A DNA stretch of 64,000 bases, taken from contig NZ_PXZH01000001.1 of the NCBI RefSeq assembly GCF_003950325.1, positions 620,001 through 684,000 on the forward strand. The letters run 5' to 3'. Origin of the DNA: Vagococcus humatus (GTDB lineage Bacteria; Bacillota; Bacilli; Lactobacillales; Vagococcaceae). Both the position numbers and the translations under genes were made by a program. The notes under the pieces were generated by a model that was not told the DNA's origin, searched no databases, and worked only from the letters and a program-made list of their open reading frames with translations. This document shows, in pieces, positions 45,337-56,340 of this stretch (within the stretch, counting starts at the first letter, position 1; each line of letters opens with the position of its first letter).

Positions 45337-46575
45337 ATGAACCAAAAAGAACTAGATACATATTTAGACAAATACGCTAAATTAATCGTAGAAACAGGGG
45401 TAAATGTTCGTAAAAACCATACAGTTGTATTGCGTATAGCAGTAGACCAAGTAGTTTTAGCTCGAAAAATCGTCAAAGAAGCTTATCAACATGGAGCTAA
45501 ACAAGTGATTCTTCAGTGGAGCGATGATTTGATTCAACGAGAATTTTTCCTTCACGCTGACGAAGAATGTTTAACAACTATTCCTGAGTATAAAGTCGAT
45601 GAAATGAACGACTGGGTAGAAAAAGGGGCTAGCCGCATTAGCATTATTTCTTCAAACCCTGATGCTCTAAAAGGAATAGATTCTGACCGAATTGCTACTT
45701 ACCAAAGTGCTATGGGAAAAGCTTCTACTACAATGATGGAAGCAACTCAATCTAATAAAGTCAGTTGGTTAGTTGCAGCAGCTGCAGGTAGCGAATGGGC
45801 TGCAAAAGTCTTTCCAGAACTAGCTTCTTCTGAAGAACAAGTCATGGCTTTATGGGATCAAATTTTTAAAACAACTCGTATTTATGACAAAGATCCTGTT
45901 CAAAGTTGGACAGATCATGATGCTCTTTTAACTAAAAAAGCGCAAGAATTAAATGAAGCGCAATTTGATGCCCTTCATTATACAGCTCCTGGAACAGACT
46001 TAATCGTCGGTTTGCCAAAAAATCATGTTTGGAGCGGAGCAAGTAGTCTTAATAGCCGGGGTGAAAAATTCATGCCGAATATGCCAACTGAAGAAGTCTT
46101 TACTGCACCTGATTGCCGCCGGGTAGACGGAACAATTGTCAGCACTAAACCTCTTAGCTATGCAGGAACTACTATTAGTGGCATGTCTTTCACTTTTAAA
46201 GATGGACTAATTACTGAGTTTTCTGCAGAACAAGGTGAAGAAGTTTTAGGAAAATTATTAGCAACAGATGAAGGAGCTAAAAAATTAGGAGAAGTAGCAC
46301 TTGTACCAGATCCATCTCCTATCTCTCAGTCTGGTGTGACTTTCTACAACACACTTTTCGATGAAAATGCTTCTAACCACTTAGCAGTTGGACAAGCCTA
46401 TGCATTTTGTGTAGAAAACGGCACAGAAATGTCCTATACAGAATTACAAGAAGCTGGATTAAACCGCAGTACCACCCATGTTGACTTTATGGTAGGTTCT
46501 AATCAAATGAACATCGACGGAATTAAATCAGATGGAACTCGGGTACCTGTTTTCCGTAACGGTGACTGGGCTTAA
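45337..46575 (+). CDS. pepS: M29-family aminopeptidase PepS
   Basis: The 412-residue metallo-aminopeptidase removes N-terminal residues from peptides. The M29 features are the Glu/His ligands around TEFSAEQGEEVLGKLL, the ALVPDPSPI-like ALVPDPS segment, NHLAVGQAYAF and the C-terminal THVDFMVGS and DGTRVPVFRNGDWA. AAAAAGGAGGTTATTTT-ATG marks the start. It stands alone with its own promoter and terminator. Confidence 0.95.
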   Translation: MNQKELDTYLDKYAKLIVETGVNVRKNHTVVLRIAVDQVVLARKIVKEAYQHGAKQVILQWSDDLIQREFFLHADEECLTTIPEYKVDEMNDWVEKGASRISIISSNPDALKGIDSDRIATYQSAMGKASTTMMEATQSNKVSWLVAAAAGSEWAAKVFPELASSEEQVMALWDQIFKTTRIYDKDPVQSWTDHDALLTKKAQELNEAQFDALHYTAPGTDLIVGLPKNHVWSGASSLNSRGEKFMPNMPTEEVFTAPDCRRVDGTIVSTKPLSYAGTTISGMSFTFKDGLITEFSAEQGEEVLGKLLATDEGAKKLGEVALVPDPSPISQSGVTFYNTLFDENASNHLAVGQAYAFCVENGTEMSYTELQEAGLNRSTTHVDFMVGSNQMNIDGIKSDGTRVPVFRNGDWA

Positions 46576-46611
46576 ATTAGTATTTGACTCTGACTTATTC
46601 CACAAAAAAAT

Positions 46612-46658
46612 AAAAACTCGCCAGTTAGAAATAATTTTTCTAATCGGCGAGTTTTTTT
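46612..46658. terminator. Bidirectional terminator after pepS
   Basis: AAAAACTCGCC pairs with GGCGAGTTTTT, plus an inner TTAGAAA/TTTCTAA pairing. Confidence 0.88.
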
Positions 46659-46684
46659 AGTTACTTATTTATCAACTGATTTTC

Positions 46685-48139
<1,455 letters not shown>

Positions 48140-48374
48140 TTATCCTATAAACTATTTCTTACTATTTTTAAATATATGATAAGTTATCATAAATGCCCAA
48201 TTGTTAATGAGATAAACTTACTTATAGTTAATTTCAGCTCTTGTATAAAAAGGACTATATTACCTCCCTTCAACTTAAACACGTTATCTTTATACCGTTT
48301 CAAAATAAGGATATATTTTATTTAGCATTTTGTAAAGAATGACCCTCTTTCTTTTGTTTCTATAAATAGTAGGT

Positions 48375-48380
48375 TATACT
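48375..48380 (+). promoter_or_regulatory. -10 of the VanZ-like gene
   Basis: TATACT at 48375-48380 with a weak upstream -35 (TTTTGT). It is the only clear element in the 290-base gap between bglA and the VanZ-like gene; I see no sure catabolite element for bglA. Confidence 0.45.
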
Positions 48381-48408
48381 AGATAAAAAGAAAGGATCTT
48401 GTTATTTC

Positions 48409-48900
48409 GTGAAAAAAAACTATCATAAAACACTACAAGTCATTGCTATAAGTTACTTAATCTTATTAATAGGTAGTCACTGGTTCTTACTGCCTGTAAC
48501 ACCCTCTGAGGTAAATCTTATCCCTTTGAAATCTATCTACCAACACTTATTTCTTACCCATGAGCCAATGCTTGTCTGGAGAAGTTTCATTTGGTTTGTT
48601 CCACTAGGTATTTATTTATTAGCATTGCCTTCTGTTCCTGATTTTACGAGAAGTATCAAAATTGTCGGAATTATCAGTTTGCTGGTTCAACTAGGGCAAT
48701 TTATTTGGCAACAAGGCTATGTTAATATTGATGATTTTTTACTTAATCTACTAGGTGGGGTTGTAGGTTTCACTATTTACACAGGCATTTGGAACTATAA
48801 CAGCAGCCGAGAAAAAGCTAAAAAAATTATCACACTCTTATCTCTTTTTGTTGGCCTTCCCACTTTATTTATGTTTATTACTTATTACCTTACTAAATAA
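48409..48900 (+). CDS. VanZ-like membrane protein
   Basis: The 163-residue protein has four to five membrane helices and the VanZ-family motifs VNLIPLKSI (about residues 34-42) and VNIDDFLLNLLGGVVGF (about 104-120). VanZ proteins are linked to teicoplanin resistance, but most chromosomal members have unknown roles at the cell surface. The start is a GTG at 48409 with AAAGGA 12 bases upstream. Confidence 0.85.
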   Translation: MKKNYHKTLQVIAISYLILLIGSHWFLLPVTPSEVNLIPLKSIYQHLFLTHEPMLVWRSFIWFVPLGIYLLALPSVPDFTRSIKIVGIISLLVQLGQFIWQQGYVNIDDFLLNLLGGVVGFTIYTGIWNYNSSREKAKKIITLLSLFVGLPTLFMFITYYLTK

Positions 48901-48935
48901 AAAAACTTTTAAGCTATTGACTTAAAAGTTTTTTT
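48900..48935. terminator. Bidirectional terminator
   Basis: AAAAACTTTTAAG pairs perfectly with CTTAAAAGTTTTT between the VanZ-like and lacZ genes. Confidence 0.85.
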
Positions 48936-48943
48936 CTATTCTA

Positions 48944-51931
48944 TTAGTTTTTTTTATTAAAAAAGAGAGACCCTTCAAAAATAAATGATTCTTCACTAAA
49001 ACAACTAGCCTCTGCCACATAAGGTCCACAACTATTGGAACCAATACCATTTTGTTTCATATCTAAATGTAAATACCTAATCCCTAAGTCCTGTAACTCG
49101 TCAAGATGTTTAGCTTGAGTTAGCATCTTAGCAGAATATTTTTGTAAACTAAAATTAAACCAACGAGGACTTGTACAGCGAATCTGATGGCTGTCCCCTA
49201 TCACCTCAACCCAATGCGTATGCCATCTATTTCCATTTTCTTGAGGATAAAGATACCTTTCTTCCAACTCAGCTATTTCTTGTCTATACTCACCTAACTG
49301 ACTAGCATAATGTTTATCTTCATAACTAGCAAACGGACCAAAGCCAAAATAATTAGCCTCATTAAACTGATTAACAAGAGGTAAAACTATCCCAAAACGA
49401 GGTAAATCAGGCAGATTTTCTGTTTTCTTTACCTTAAATTGATAAGCTATTTGCCCAGTTCCATCAATAGTCATCTGTAACTCTATCCCTAAAATTCTTT
49501 GAATACCAGGAGCTCCTAAATGGTATATTCCTGTTAAAATAATCCCTTGATCAGTTTTCTTGATATGACAGTCAATTAAATTTAAACTAGCTTGATCATA
49601 ACCTGCCCCTTGCCAGTCCTTACGTATATTACGGTCATTATCAGTAGGTGCCCGCCAAATATGTAGATAGCTAGGCTCAGCTAATAACTTTTCTCCTTGA
49701 ACTTGTACTTGATCCATTAAACCTGTTTGCTGATTGAATCGATACATAAAATCTTTTCCTTCTATTATAATAAACTGATTGTCTTTAACAACATAGTCTA
49801 AAGGATAGCTTGCCAAATGAGACAATTCATTTTTCCAAGGGTGTTCCACCACTTCTTGAATAATTTTTTGTTGTGTGCCTAAATATTCTCCTGTAGCTTT
49901 TTTATACACACCTATCTCAAAAGTCAGTGTGTCTTGCTTAGTGATAGTAGGAACTTTTACCTGAACAGATTTTTTTGTTCTAGGAGCAATGTGGGATACA
50001 TCAAGCGAGCCTGTTTCAACTTTTTTTCCGTTTTTATGCCAGCTATATACCACCTGATAATTTTCCCCGACAAGAAAACTATTAATATTTTTTAGCCAAC
50101 ATTCTCCTGTATTAACATTAAGCTCTTTTAATTGAATAGGTAGATGAATATTTCGGTACTCTTCCATTTTACTGGTCCATTGTCGGTACGGTGTAGTCAG
50201 TCCGTCTACACAAAAATTACCATCATGTAATGTTTCGCCAAAATCCCCTCCATATCCTAGATAACTGTCCCCAGTTTCATTCACACACTTCATGCTGTGA
50301 TCTGCCCATTCCCAAACAAATCCCCCGACAAAAGCAGGATAGCGCTCCATTAAGTCAAAATAAGTCTTTAAATCCCCTGGGCCATTCCCCATTGCATGAC
50401 TATATTCACACAACATAAAAGGTTTCGTATATTGAGGACTTTCACAAAAATGGGTCACTTCATTGAAAGAGGGATACATACGGCTAATAACATCTAAATT
50501 AGAAAAATCATTAGCCTGATAACTAACAGGTTCAGCAGCTCTTTCATTATGGATTAGCCGACTTGGATCTAGCTTTTTAATCAAATGTTGGGCTTTTTCA
50601 AAATTTTTACCATAACCAGACTCATTTCCCATAGACCAAATCAAAATAGAAGACCGGTTAATAAACCACTTCACTGACCGATAAATACGGTCAATCATGG
50701 CCTGTTCAAACCTACTATCATTCGCCATTAAATTATATTGAGCTAAATCACCGTATAAATTTACTACGCCATGACATTCTAAATCAGCTTCACTTACTAT
50801 ATAAAAACCTAATTCGTCTGCTAATTCATAAAAAATAGGAGGTTTAGGATAGTGAGCTGTCCGAATGGCATTCATGTTTAACTGTTTCATTTTTAGCATA
50901 TCCATTCGGTACATCTCTTCTGTCATAACGCTACCTGTATCTGGATGAGTATCATGATGATTAACACCTAAAAAAGTAATAGGTTGACCATTTAAATAAA
51001 TCTCACGTCCGACTACTTCTACCTGTCTAAAACCGATTGCTTCTTTAAAGTATTCACCGTTAGTTTCTAAAACAAGGGTATACAAAGTAGGGGTTTCCGC
51101 TGACCATAAAGAGGCATTTTCTACTGTTATCTGTGTGTCTTTTTGAAACACACCCTGAGCCATTAACTGATGATTTGGATTATATAAGTAATAACTAACA
51201 CTCTCTAGCCAGTTTTTTGTGGTCACTTCTAACTGAGCTATTTTGTTCTCTAAATCTATTTTAGGGGTGATTTGGTACTCCCATAAATGCTTTTGAGGTC
51301 TGGTTAATAAATAAACAGAACGAATAATTCCAGTTGTTCTAAATTTATCCTGATCTTCAAAATAGGTACCGTCACACCACTTCATAACTAAAACAGTCAA
51401 TCGGTTAACACCTGTTACCAAGTAAGGAGTCACATTAAATTCACTTGGACTATGAGTAACTTGATCATAGCCTACAAACTGACCATTAATAAACACATGT
51501 AAATTAGAATCCACTCCTTCAAAATTCAAATAATAACTTTGATCCCCTTGTTTTTCTAATGAAAATTCCCGTTGATAAATACCACATGGATTATCATAAG
51601 GGGTATAAGGTGGGTCATAAGGAATTGGATAAGAAACATTCACATATTGATGCTGATCATATCCTTGATTTTGAAACGTCCCTGGAACCTGAATGTAAGA
51701 GGAACTATTGTCTAAAAGTGGTTGCTCAAAAAAACGACTTGGAACATGATGAATAGACTCATAATAAGCAAATTGCCACTGACCATCTAGTAACATAAAC
51801 CTTTGACTTTCATCCCGCTTCTTACTAGTTAAAGCTTCTTCTAGTGACTGATAAGGAACATAGTAGTTTCTTTCAGGCTCTTTATGAACTGAGATAGTTT
51901 CTAACTGCTTGTAATATGGGTATTTAAACAC
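48944..51931 (-). CDS. lacZ: Beta-galactosidase, GH2 (LacZ type)
   Basis: The 995-residue protein has the five-domain LacZ layout. The acid/base Glu437 lies in SMGNESGYG, the nucleophile Glu509 in LCEYSHAMGN, and HDTHPDTG and RTAHYPK are also kept. The C-terminal small-chain domain is present. It cleaves lactose or other beta-galactosides in the cytoplasm. The start is a GTG at 51931 with AAGGAG 10 bases upstream. It follows ogt and the AraC-GH39 regulator on the same strand, which suggests control by that regulator. Confidence 0.96.
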   Translation of the reverse strand: MFKYPYYKQLETISVHKEPERNYYVPYQSLEEALTSKKRDESQRFMLLDGQWQFAYYESIHHVPSRFFEQPLLDNSSSYIQVPGTFQNQGYDQHQYVNVSYPIPYDPPYTPYDNPCGIYQREFSLEKQGDQSYYLNFEGVDSNLHVFINGQFVGYDQVTHSPSEFNVTPYLVTGVNRLTVLVMKWCDGTYFEDQDKFRTTGIIRSVYLLTRPQKHLWEYQITPKIDLENKIAQLEVTTKNWLESVSYYLYNPNHQLMAQGVFQKDTQITVENASLWSAETPTLYTLVLETNGEYFKEAIGFRQVEVVGREIYLNGQPITFLGVNHHDTHPDTGSVMTEEMYRMDMLKMKQLNMNAIRTAHYPKPPIFYELADELGFYIVSEADLECHGVVNLYGDLAQYNLMANDSRFEQAMIDRIYRSVKWFINRSSILIWSMGNESGYGKNFEKAQHLIKKLDPSRLIHNERAAEPVSYQANDFSNLDVISRMYPSFNEVTHFCESPQYTKPFMLCEYSHAMGNGPGDLKTYFDLMERYPAFVGGFVWEWADHSMKCVNETGDSYLGYGGDFGETLHDGNFCVDGLTTPYRQWTSKMEEYRNIHLPIQLKELNVNTGECWLKNINSFLVGENYQVVYSWHKNGKKVETGSLDVSHIAPRTKKSVQVKVPTITKQDTLTFEIGVYKKATGEYLGTQQKIIQEVVEHPWKNELSHLASYPLDYVVKDNQFIIIEGKDFMYRFNQQTGLMDQVQVQGEKLLAEPSYLHIWRAPTDNDRNIRKDWQGAGYDQASLNLIDCHIKKTDQGIILTGIYHLGAPGIQRILGIELQMTIDGTGQIAYQFKVKKTENLPDLPRFGIVLPLVNQFNEANYFGFGPFASYEDKHYASQLGEYRQEIAELEERYLYPQENGNRWHTHWVEVIGDSHQIRCTSPRWFNFSLQKYSAKMLTQAKHLDELQDLGIRYLHLDMKQNGIGSNSCGPYVAEASCFSEESFIFEGSLFFNKKN

Positions 51932-51992
51932 TGGCTGTAAGCTCCTTTTTAGTTATAATAAACGCTTTCATTTTAAAGTTAACTCTGCTTTT

Positions 51993-52460
51993 TTATTTTT
52001 CCAACATTTGTAAATAAACTTTCCAATCAAGACCGCTTCTAAATCCTCCTAATTGACCATCTTTGCGAATTATTCGGTGACATGGCCATACAATTAAAAG
52101 AGGGTTTTTCCCTACGGCATTGGCTACTGCTCTCACTGCATGAGGCTGATTAATTTGATTAGCTAAATCACTGTAGCTCAAAATCTCACCGTAACCTACT
52201 TTTGCTAGCTCTTGCCAGACTAATTTTTGAAATTCTGTTCCTATTACTGAAGAGGAAATTCGACAAGTAAAGACTTGCCTGTTTCCTGTTAAATAGTCAC
52301 TCAGTTGATCCGTATAGCTTTTAGTGATAGATCGGTCGATAGCAGGCTCTTCATTAGGTTGAAGAAAACGTTGCTGAGTGTCCACATAGACTAAACCTGT
52401 TTCATCTGCTCCTAAATAAAGCTTACCTATAGGTGTTTCTACAATATCTTGATAAATCAT
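51993..52460 (-). CDS. ogt: Methylated-DNA--protein-cysteine methyltransferase
   Basis: Ogt removes O6-methyl groups from guanine by transfer to its own cysteine. The 155-residue protein has the active-site PCHR (in VWPCHRII) and the DNA-binding YGEILSYSDLANQI helix and RAVANAVGKNP segment. I place the start at the ATG at 52460 (AAGAAGAGCGT before it), which overlaps the end of the AraC-GH39 gene by 38 bases. A DNA repair gene between a sugar regulator and lacZ is an unusual position. Confidence 0.93.
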   Translation of the reverse strand: MIYQDIVETPIGKLYLGADETGLVYVDTQQRFLQPNEEPAIDRSITKSYTDQLSDYLTGNRQVFTCRISSSVIGTEFQKLVWQELAKVGYGEILSYSDLANQINQPHAVRAVANAVGKNPLLIVWPCHRIIRKDGQLGGFRSGLDWKVYLQMLEK

Positions 52461-54822
52461 ACGCTCTTCTTTCCTCGCATTCACAGTTAATTGGCGTTAA
52501 TTCTAACAAAACAATCCCATTAATATCAATAATACATTCAAATTGAAAGCCGTTTTTCACTTCCACATCAGTTAAACTCATTTTAGGTCGACAATTTTCT
52601 GCTAAATATCGGTGAGCTTCATAATCAATAGGGGCTCTAGAATTAAATGCTAGACAATCATAAAAAATAGCGCCATTATGCCGATTAAAATCCAAACGTT
52701 TCATTTGATAAAGTTTAGAAGGAATCTCTGGTATTTCTATTCGGACACCAACAGATTGACTTTCTAAAAAGCTAGCTTCTTTACTTAAATCTGGAGAAAA
52801 ATACTTAGTGTTCCACAAAACTAACTGATAAGTATCCCGATGCTTTAATAGCAAATAATTATCCGAAAAAGCCATTTCTTGGCCTTTAAGTCGTTTGATT
52901 AGTTTCAAAATAAAATAAGTCGGCCGTGCCCCATTATAGTTATGGAATAAAATCAAACCATCAAAATTGGCACGAGGTTGTTGAGTAAATTCTTCATATA
53001 AACCAGCATTCAACCAACAGCCTTGTCCTTCAATAATTCGGTCTAGCTTTAACATCTCTTGTAAAATTAAGGCTCCTCTAAAATAAGTACCATTGACATA
53101 TCTATCAGAACTGGTTAATGTATTCCACTCTACTAAATAAATCGGATGCTTTACCCCGTAACTTTTTAACTTATCTGATATGAGGCGCATTTCTTTATAA
53201 ACATACTCTTGAAATTGGGTAACTTGTGTCGGCAACTTGTCTGATGACTGATACGTCAGATTAGGTTCTGAACGGTAAGATAAAAAATCACATTGAGGCA
53301 CTAGATTATTTAAAAAGATATCTTGACTTTTTTGACTAACAAATTGATAGTCTGGATAACGTAAAGGAATGGAAACTCCTAATTGAATAGCTGGACTAAT
53401 TTGATGAACGTAGTAAGCAATCTGCTTATATAGTTTTTCTCCCTCTCTAATCCGGATAGGATGAATCGTGCAACTTAATTTAAAATGAGCTAACAGACTC
53501 TCTCCGTAATAAGTTTTCACATGCTCTAAAAAGGCTAAATACTGATACTTAACAGTTTGATTAAGCATGGCATATTCTTGTAAAGAAATTTCATAAAACA
53601 AACCAATTTGGTGTTTTTTTAAATAAGTTAAAATCATATCAAATTTTCCAAAAGAAGAAAAAATTTTTAATTGCTCTCCGTGATCTAGTCGATAAGAATG
53701 AGAATTTCCCACTTCTAAACTATGAATACCAATATAAGATACCCCTATTTCCTCTACTAATTGCTCCAATTGTTGAAAAGTTTCCAGTTCTAATAAATTT
53801 TCTAAAGCGCCTACATGAATAATTCTTTCAGCATGTTTATTCATTGGTTGAGGACACATGCTAATCTGATAACTTTTGTGTTTTTCAATCGTCGCCACTG
53901 TCCGAGATGTTTCTTTAGGCAAGTAAGCATAGTAATAAAACTTTCCTAGTATATCTTGACACTCTAAACAGTCTCGTTCTATCTGGTCAGAGCTTGGATT
54001 TCTTTGCCAGTTTTTCTCTTGTTGCATTTTTTTTCGGTAATCAGAAGGAGATAAGTGATAATAGGTTTTAAATTGTTGCCGGTAAGTTTTTCCACTGCCA
54101 AACCCATTAGATGAGGCAATTTCCTCAATCGTCTTACGTGAAAAAATTAAATCTTTCAAACTGTTTCTTAAACGAAGTTGAGTTAAATAAACAGAAAAAT
54201 ATTGACCGGTTTCTTGTTTAAACAACTTAGAAAAAGTAGAAGAAGACAAGTACAACCTGCTAGCAACTTCTTCCATTAAAATAGGTTCCTGGCATCGGTT
54301 TCGAATGTACTCTAAAGACTCTTTTACCTTATCATTTCGGATATATGTCAGTCGATCTGTTTTTTCTTTTGAGAAATATTGAATTAACCAAAGTAACACT
54401 TGATTAAGTGCCGTAGACATCAAAAGTTCTCTTCTTTTATCATTACCATAAAAGGCTAAAAATAATTCACATAAATATTTTCGTATCTCTTCAATCGGTC
54501 CCTGTTTCCCCAAATGGTTTTGTTCCGGTTGGCAATCAAAATCAGTGGCTACATAATTAGGATACATGCTGGTTAAGTATAAATTATCAATCTCAACATA
54601 GAATAATAGACTATCTTGTTCGGTTTTATTCGTTAAAATTAACTGATCGTGAATGTTTCCTACAAATAGCTTTCCTTTAGATAGTGGGAAAGTTAATAAA
54701 TTTTGTTGAACAGATAATTGGCCATCTAACACAAAAAAAATGGTTGTTTCTTCTAAAAACCAATTGCTAGTTTCAAAACTAGCTATTTTTCTGCCATATA
54801 CTTGAAAATTTTGTTGATTCAT
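52423..54822 (-). CDS. AraC-family regulator fused to a GH39-like domain
   Basis: The 799-residue protein has a cupin-like N-terminus (about residues 1-110), an AraC double helix-turn-helix (about 165-265, LSPSDYRKK at its end) and a C-terminal barrel of about 500 residues like GH39 beta-xylosidases. The GH39 nucleophile is kept in YLVEWN (Glu565). The acid/base WNEP region reads KLSCTIHP (about 448-455), so catalysis is doubtful and the domain may sense a sugar. GGGAGAAAGAGTTAAACA-ATG marks the start. It is divergent from an MFS/amidohydrolase pair and upstream of ogt-lacZ. Confidence 0.85.
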   Translation of the reverse strand: MNQQNFQVYGRKIASFETSNWFLEETTIFFVLDGQLSVQQNLLTFPLSKGKLFVGNIHDQLILTNKTEQDSLLFYVEIDNLYLTSMYPNYVATDFDCQPEQNHLGKQGPIEEIRKYLCELFLAFYGNDKRRELLMSTALNQVLLWLIQYFSKEKTDRLTYIRNDKVKESLEYIRNRCQEPILMEEVASRLYLSSSTFSKLFKQETGQYFSVYLTQLRLRNSLKDLIFSRKTIEEIASSNGFGSGKTYRQQFKTYYHLSPSDYRKKMQQEKNWQRNPSSDQIERDCLECQDILGKFYYYAYLPKETSRTVATIEKHKSYQISMCPQPMNKHAERIIHVGALENLLELETFQQLEQLVEEIGVSYIGIHSLEVGNSHSYRLDHGEQLKIFSSFGKFDMILTYLKKHQIGLFYEISLQEYAMLNQTVKYQYLAFLEHVKTYYGESLLAHFKLSCTIHPIRIREGEKLYKQIAYYVHQISPAIQLGVSIPLRYPDYQFVSQKSQDIFLNNLVPQCDFLSYRSEPNLTYQSSDKLPTQVTQFQEYVYKEMRLISDKLKSYGVKHPIYLVEWNTLTSSDRYVNGTYFRGALILQEMLKLDRIIEGQGCWLNAGLYEEFTQQPRANFDGLILFHNYNGARPTYFILKLIKRLKGQEMAFSDNYLLLKHRDTYQLVLWNTKYFSPDLSKEASFLESQSVGVRIEIPEIPSKLYQMKRLDFNRHNGAIFYDCLAFNSRAPIDYEAHRYLAENCRPKMSLTDVEVKNGFQFECIIDINGIVLLELTPINCECEERRAYDLSRYCRNTYR

Positions 54823-54871
54823 TGTTTAACTCTTTCTCCCTAACATAGGTGTATTTTACCATATACGAAAC

Positions 54872-54895
54872 ATATGTACGATAAAAAGTACATAT
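54872..54895. promoter_or_regulatory. Inverted repeat in the divergent AraC/MFS intergenic region
   Basis: ATATGTAC-N8-GTACATAT is a perfect 8-bp inverted repeat about 50-75 bases before the AraC gene, a plausible regulator site. A TAAAAT -10 for the AraC gene lies close by on the minus strand. Confidence 0.45.
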
Positions 54896-55023
54896 ATTTC
54901 TTCTCATTTATTTGTCATTTTATATTAAGTGTATTAAGAAATAACTGTTATTGTTTTCATTTATATAACGTTTTAAAATAAATATAACAATTTAATAATA
55001 CACAGCAAGGAGATGAAATCAAC

Positions 55024-56322
55024 ATGAAAAAAGGAAAAATCTTTTATGGTTGGTGGGTCGTATTAGGCTCTGTATTGATTACCACTACCATGATCCCAAG
55101 CGTTATGGCAATGGCAAACAAGTTTTTAATTCCTGTTACTTCAGAAATGGCAATTAGTCGAAGTACCTTTGCTTTTAGTAATACCATCTTACAAGGAATG
55201 GGTATTTTCTTATCCCCAATGGTGACAAAACGTCTAGCAACAGGAAACCTAAAAAAAATGCAAAGCATTAGCATTCTTATTTTTGGAATCGCTTTCGCTT
55301 CCTACGGGTTAGCTAGAACTCCTTATCATCATTATTTGTCTTCTTTTGTCATTGGTATTTGCTATTTATATGCCACAGTCATCCCAATTAGTTTAATGAT
55401 CAACAATTGGTTCGTTAAAAAAAGAGGATTGGCTATGAGTTTAGCAATGGCTGGTATCGGTCTTGGAGGATTTATCTTTAGTCCACTTGTCACTTACTGG
55501 ATTAATCATTTTGGATGGCGTACAGCCTACTTTATCTTTGCTGCTATTATTTTAATTGTCTCCCTACCAGTTTCTGTATTTATCTTAAAAAAAGAACCTG
55601 CCCAAATGGGATTAACTCCTTACGGGGCGGAGGAAACAAAGGATAATCAACCAACTCATGCTAAAACGATTCAACTCTCTACTAAAAAATCCTTTGCTAA
55701 ACCTTTTTTTCTTTTATTAATTATCGGTATGGTTTTAAACGGAATTATTAATAGCGGTGCTATGGGACAATTTCCTCCAGCTTTAGAAGAAGGATACAGT
55801 ACTGCTTTTGCAGCGTCTATTATTTCCCTTTATTCAATTATCGGTGTTTTAGAAAAATTGTTATTAGGCTGGTTAAATGACCGGTTCGGCATTGTCTTCA
55901 GTGCTATCTTTGGCTGCTCAACTTTTTCAGCCTCATTTATTTGTTTGTTGCTTGGTAATGGAAAACCTGCTGCTTATGCAATGGCGGTTTGTTTTGGTTT
56001 AGGTTTAGCTATTGGAAGTATGATGCCTCCTCTAGTAACTGCTTCTATTTATAACACTAAGCAGTACGGAGAAGTGTACGGATATGTCAGTAGCGCGACC
56101 CAAATCGGTATGTCTCTAGGTTCTCTTGTTGTTGCATCTATTTTCGACTTAACCGGATCATACACATTAGGATGGATAATCCTCTTTACCTTCACACTCA
56201 CAACTATGGTTAGTTGGATTGGTGCTTACAAATTATCTAGAAAATACTGTCAACAAACTAAAACAGCTGGCATTCCTGTTCCTATTCAGCAAATAAAGCA
56301 AACAGATACAGACTATTTATAA
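55024..56322 (+). CDS. MFS transporter (OFA/monocarboxylate-like)
   Basis: The 432-residue protein has 12 membrane segments and begins FYGWWVVLGSVL, the start typical of the oxalate/formate antiporter-like MFS branch. A MAGIGLGGFIFSPLV segment in helix 5 follows. Substrates in this branch are small carboxylates and related compounds. AAGGAGATGAAATCAAC-ATG marks the start. The M20 amidohydrolase follows 18 bases later, so the transporter may import its substrate. Confidence 0.85.
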   Translation: MKKGKIFYGWWVVLGSVLITTTMIPSVMAMANKFLIPVTSEMAISRSTFAFSNTILQGMGIFLSPMVTKRLATGNLKKMQSISILIFGIAFASYGLARTPYHHYLSSFVIGICYLYATVIPISLMINNWFVKKRGLAMSLAMAGIGLGGFIFSPLVTYWINHFGWRTAYFIFAAIILIVSLPVSVFILKKEPAQMGLTPYGAEETKDNQPTHAKTIQLSTKKSFAKPFFLLLIIGMVLNGIINSGAMGQFPPALEEGYSTAFAASIISLYSIIGVLEKLLLGWLNDRFGIVFSAIFGCSTFSASFICLLLGNGKPAAYAMAVCFGLGLAIGSMMPPLVTASIYNTKQYGEVYGYVSSATQIGMSLGSLVVASIFDLTGSYTLGWIILFTFTLTTMVSWIGAYKLSRKYCQQTKTAGIPVPIQQIKQTDTDYL

Positions 56323-56340
56323 AAAGGAAGGCGTACAATT

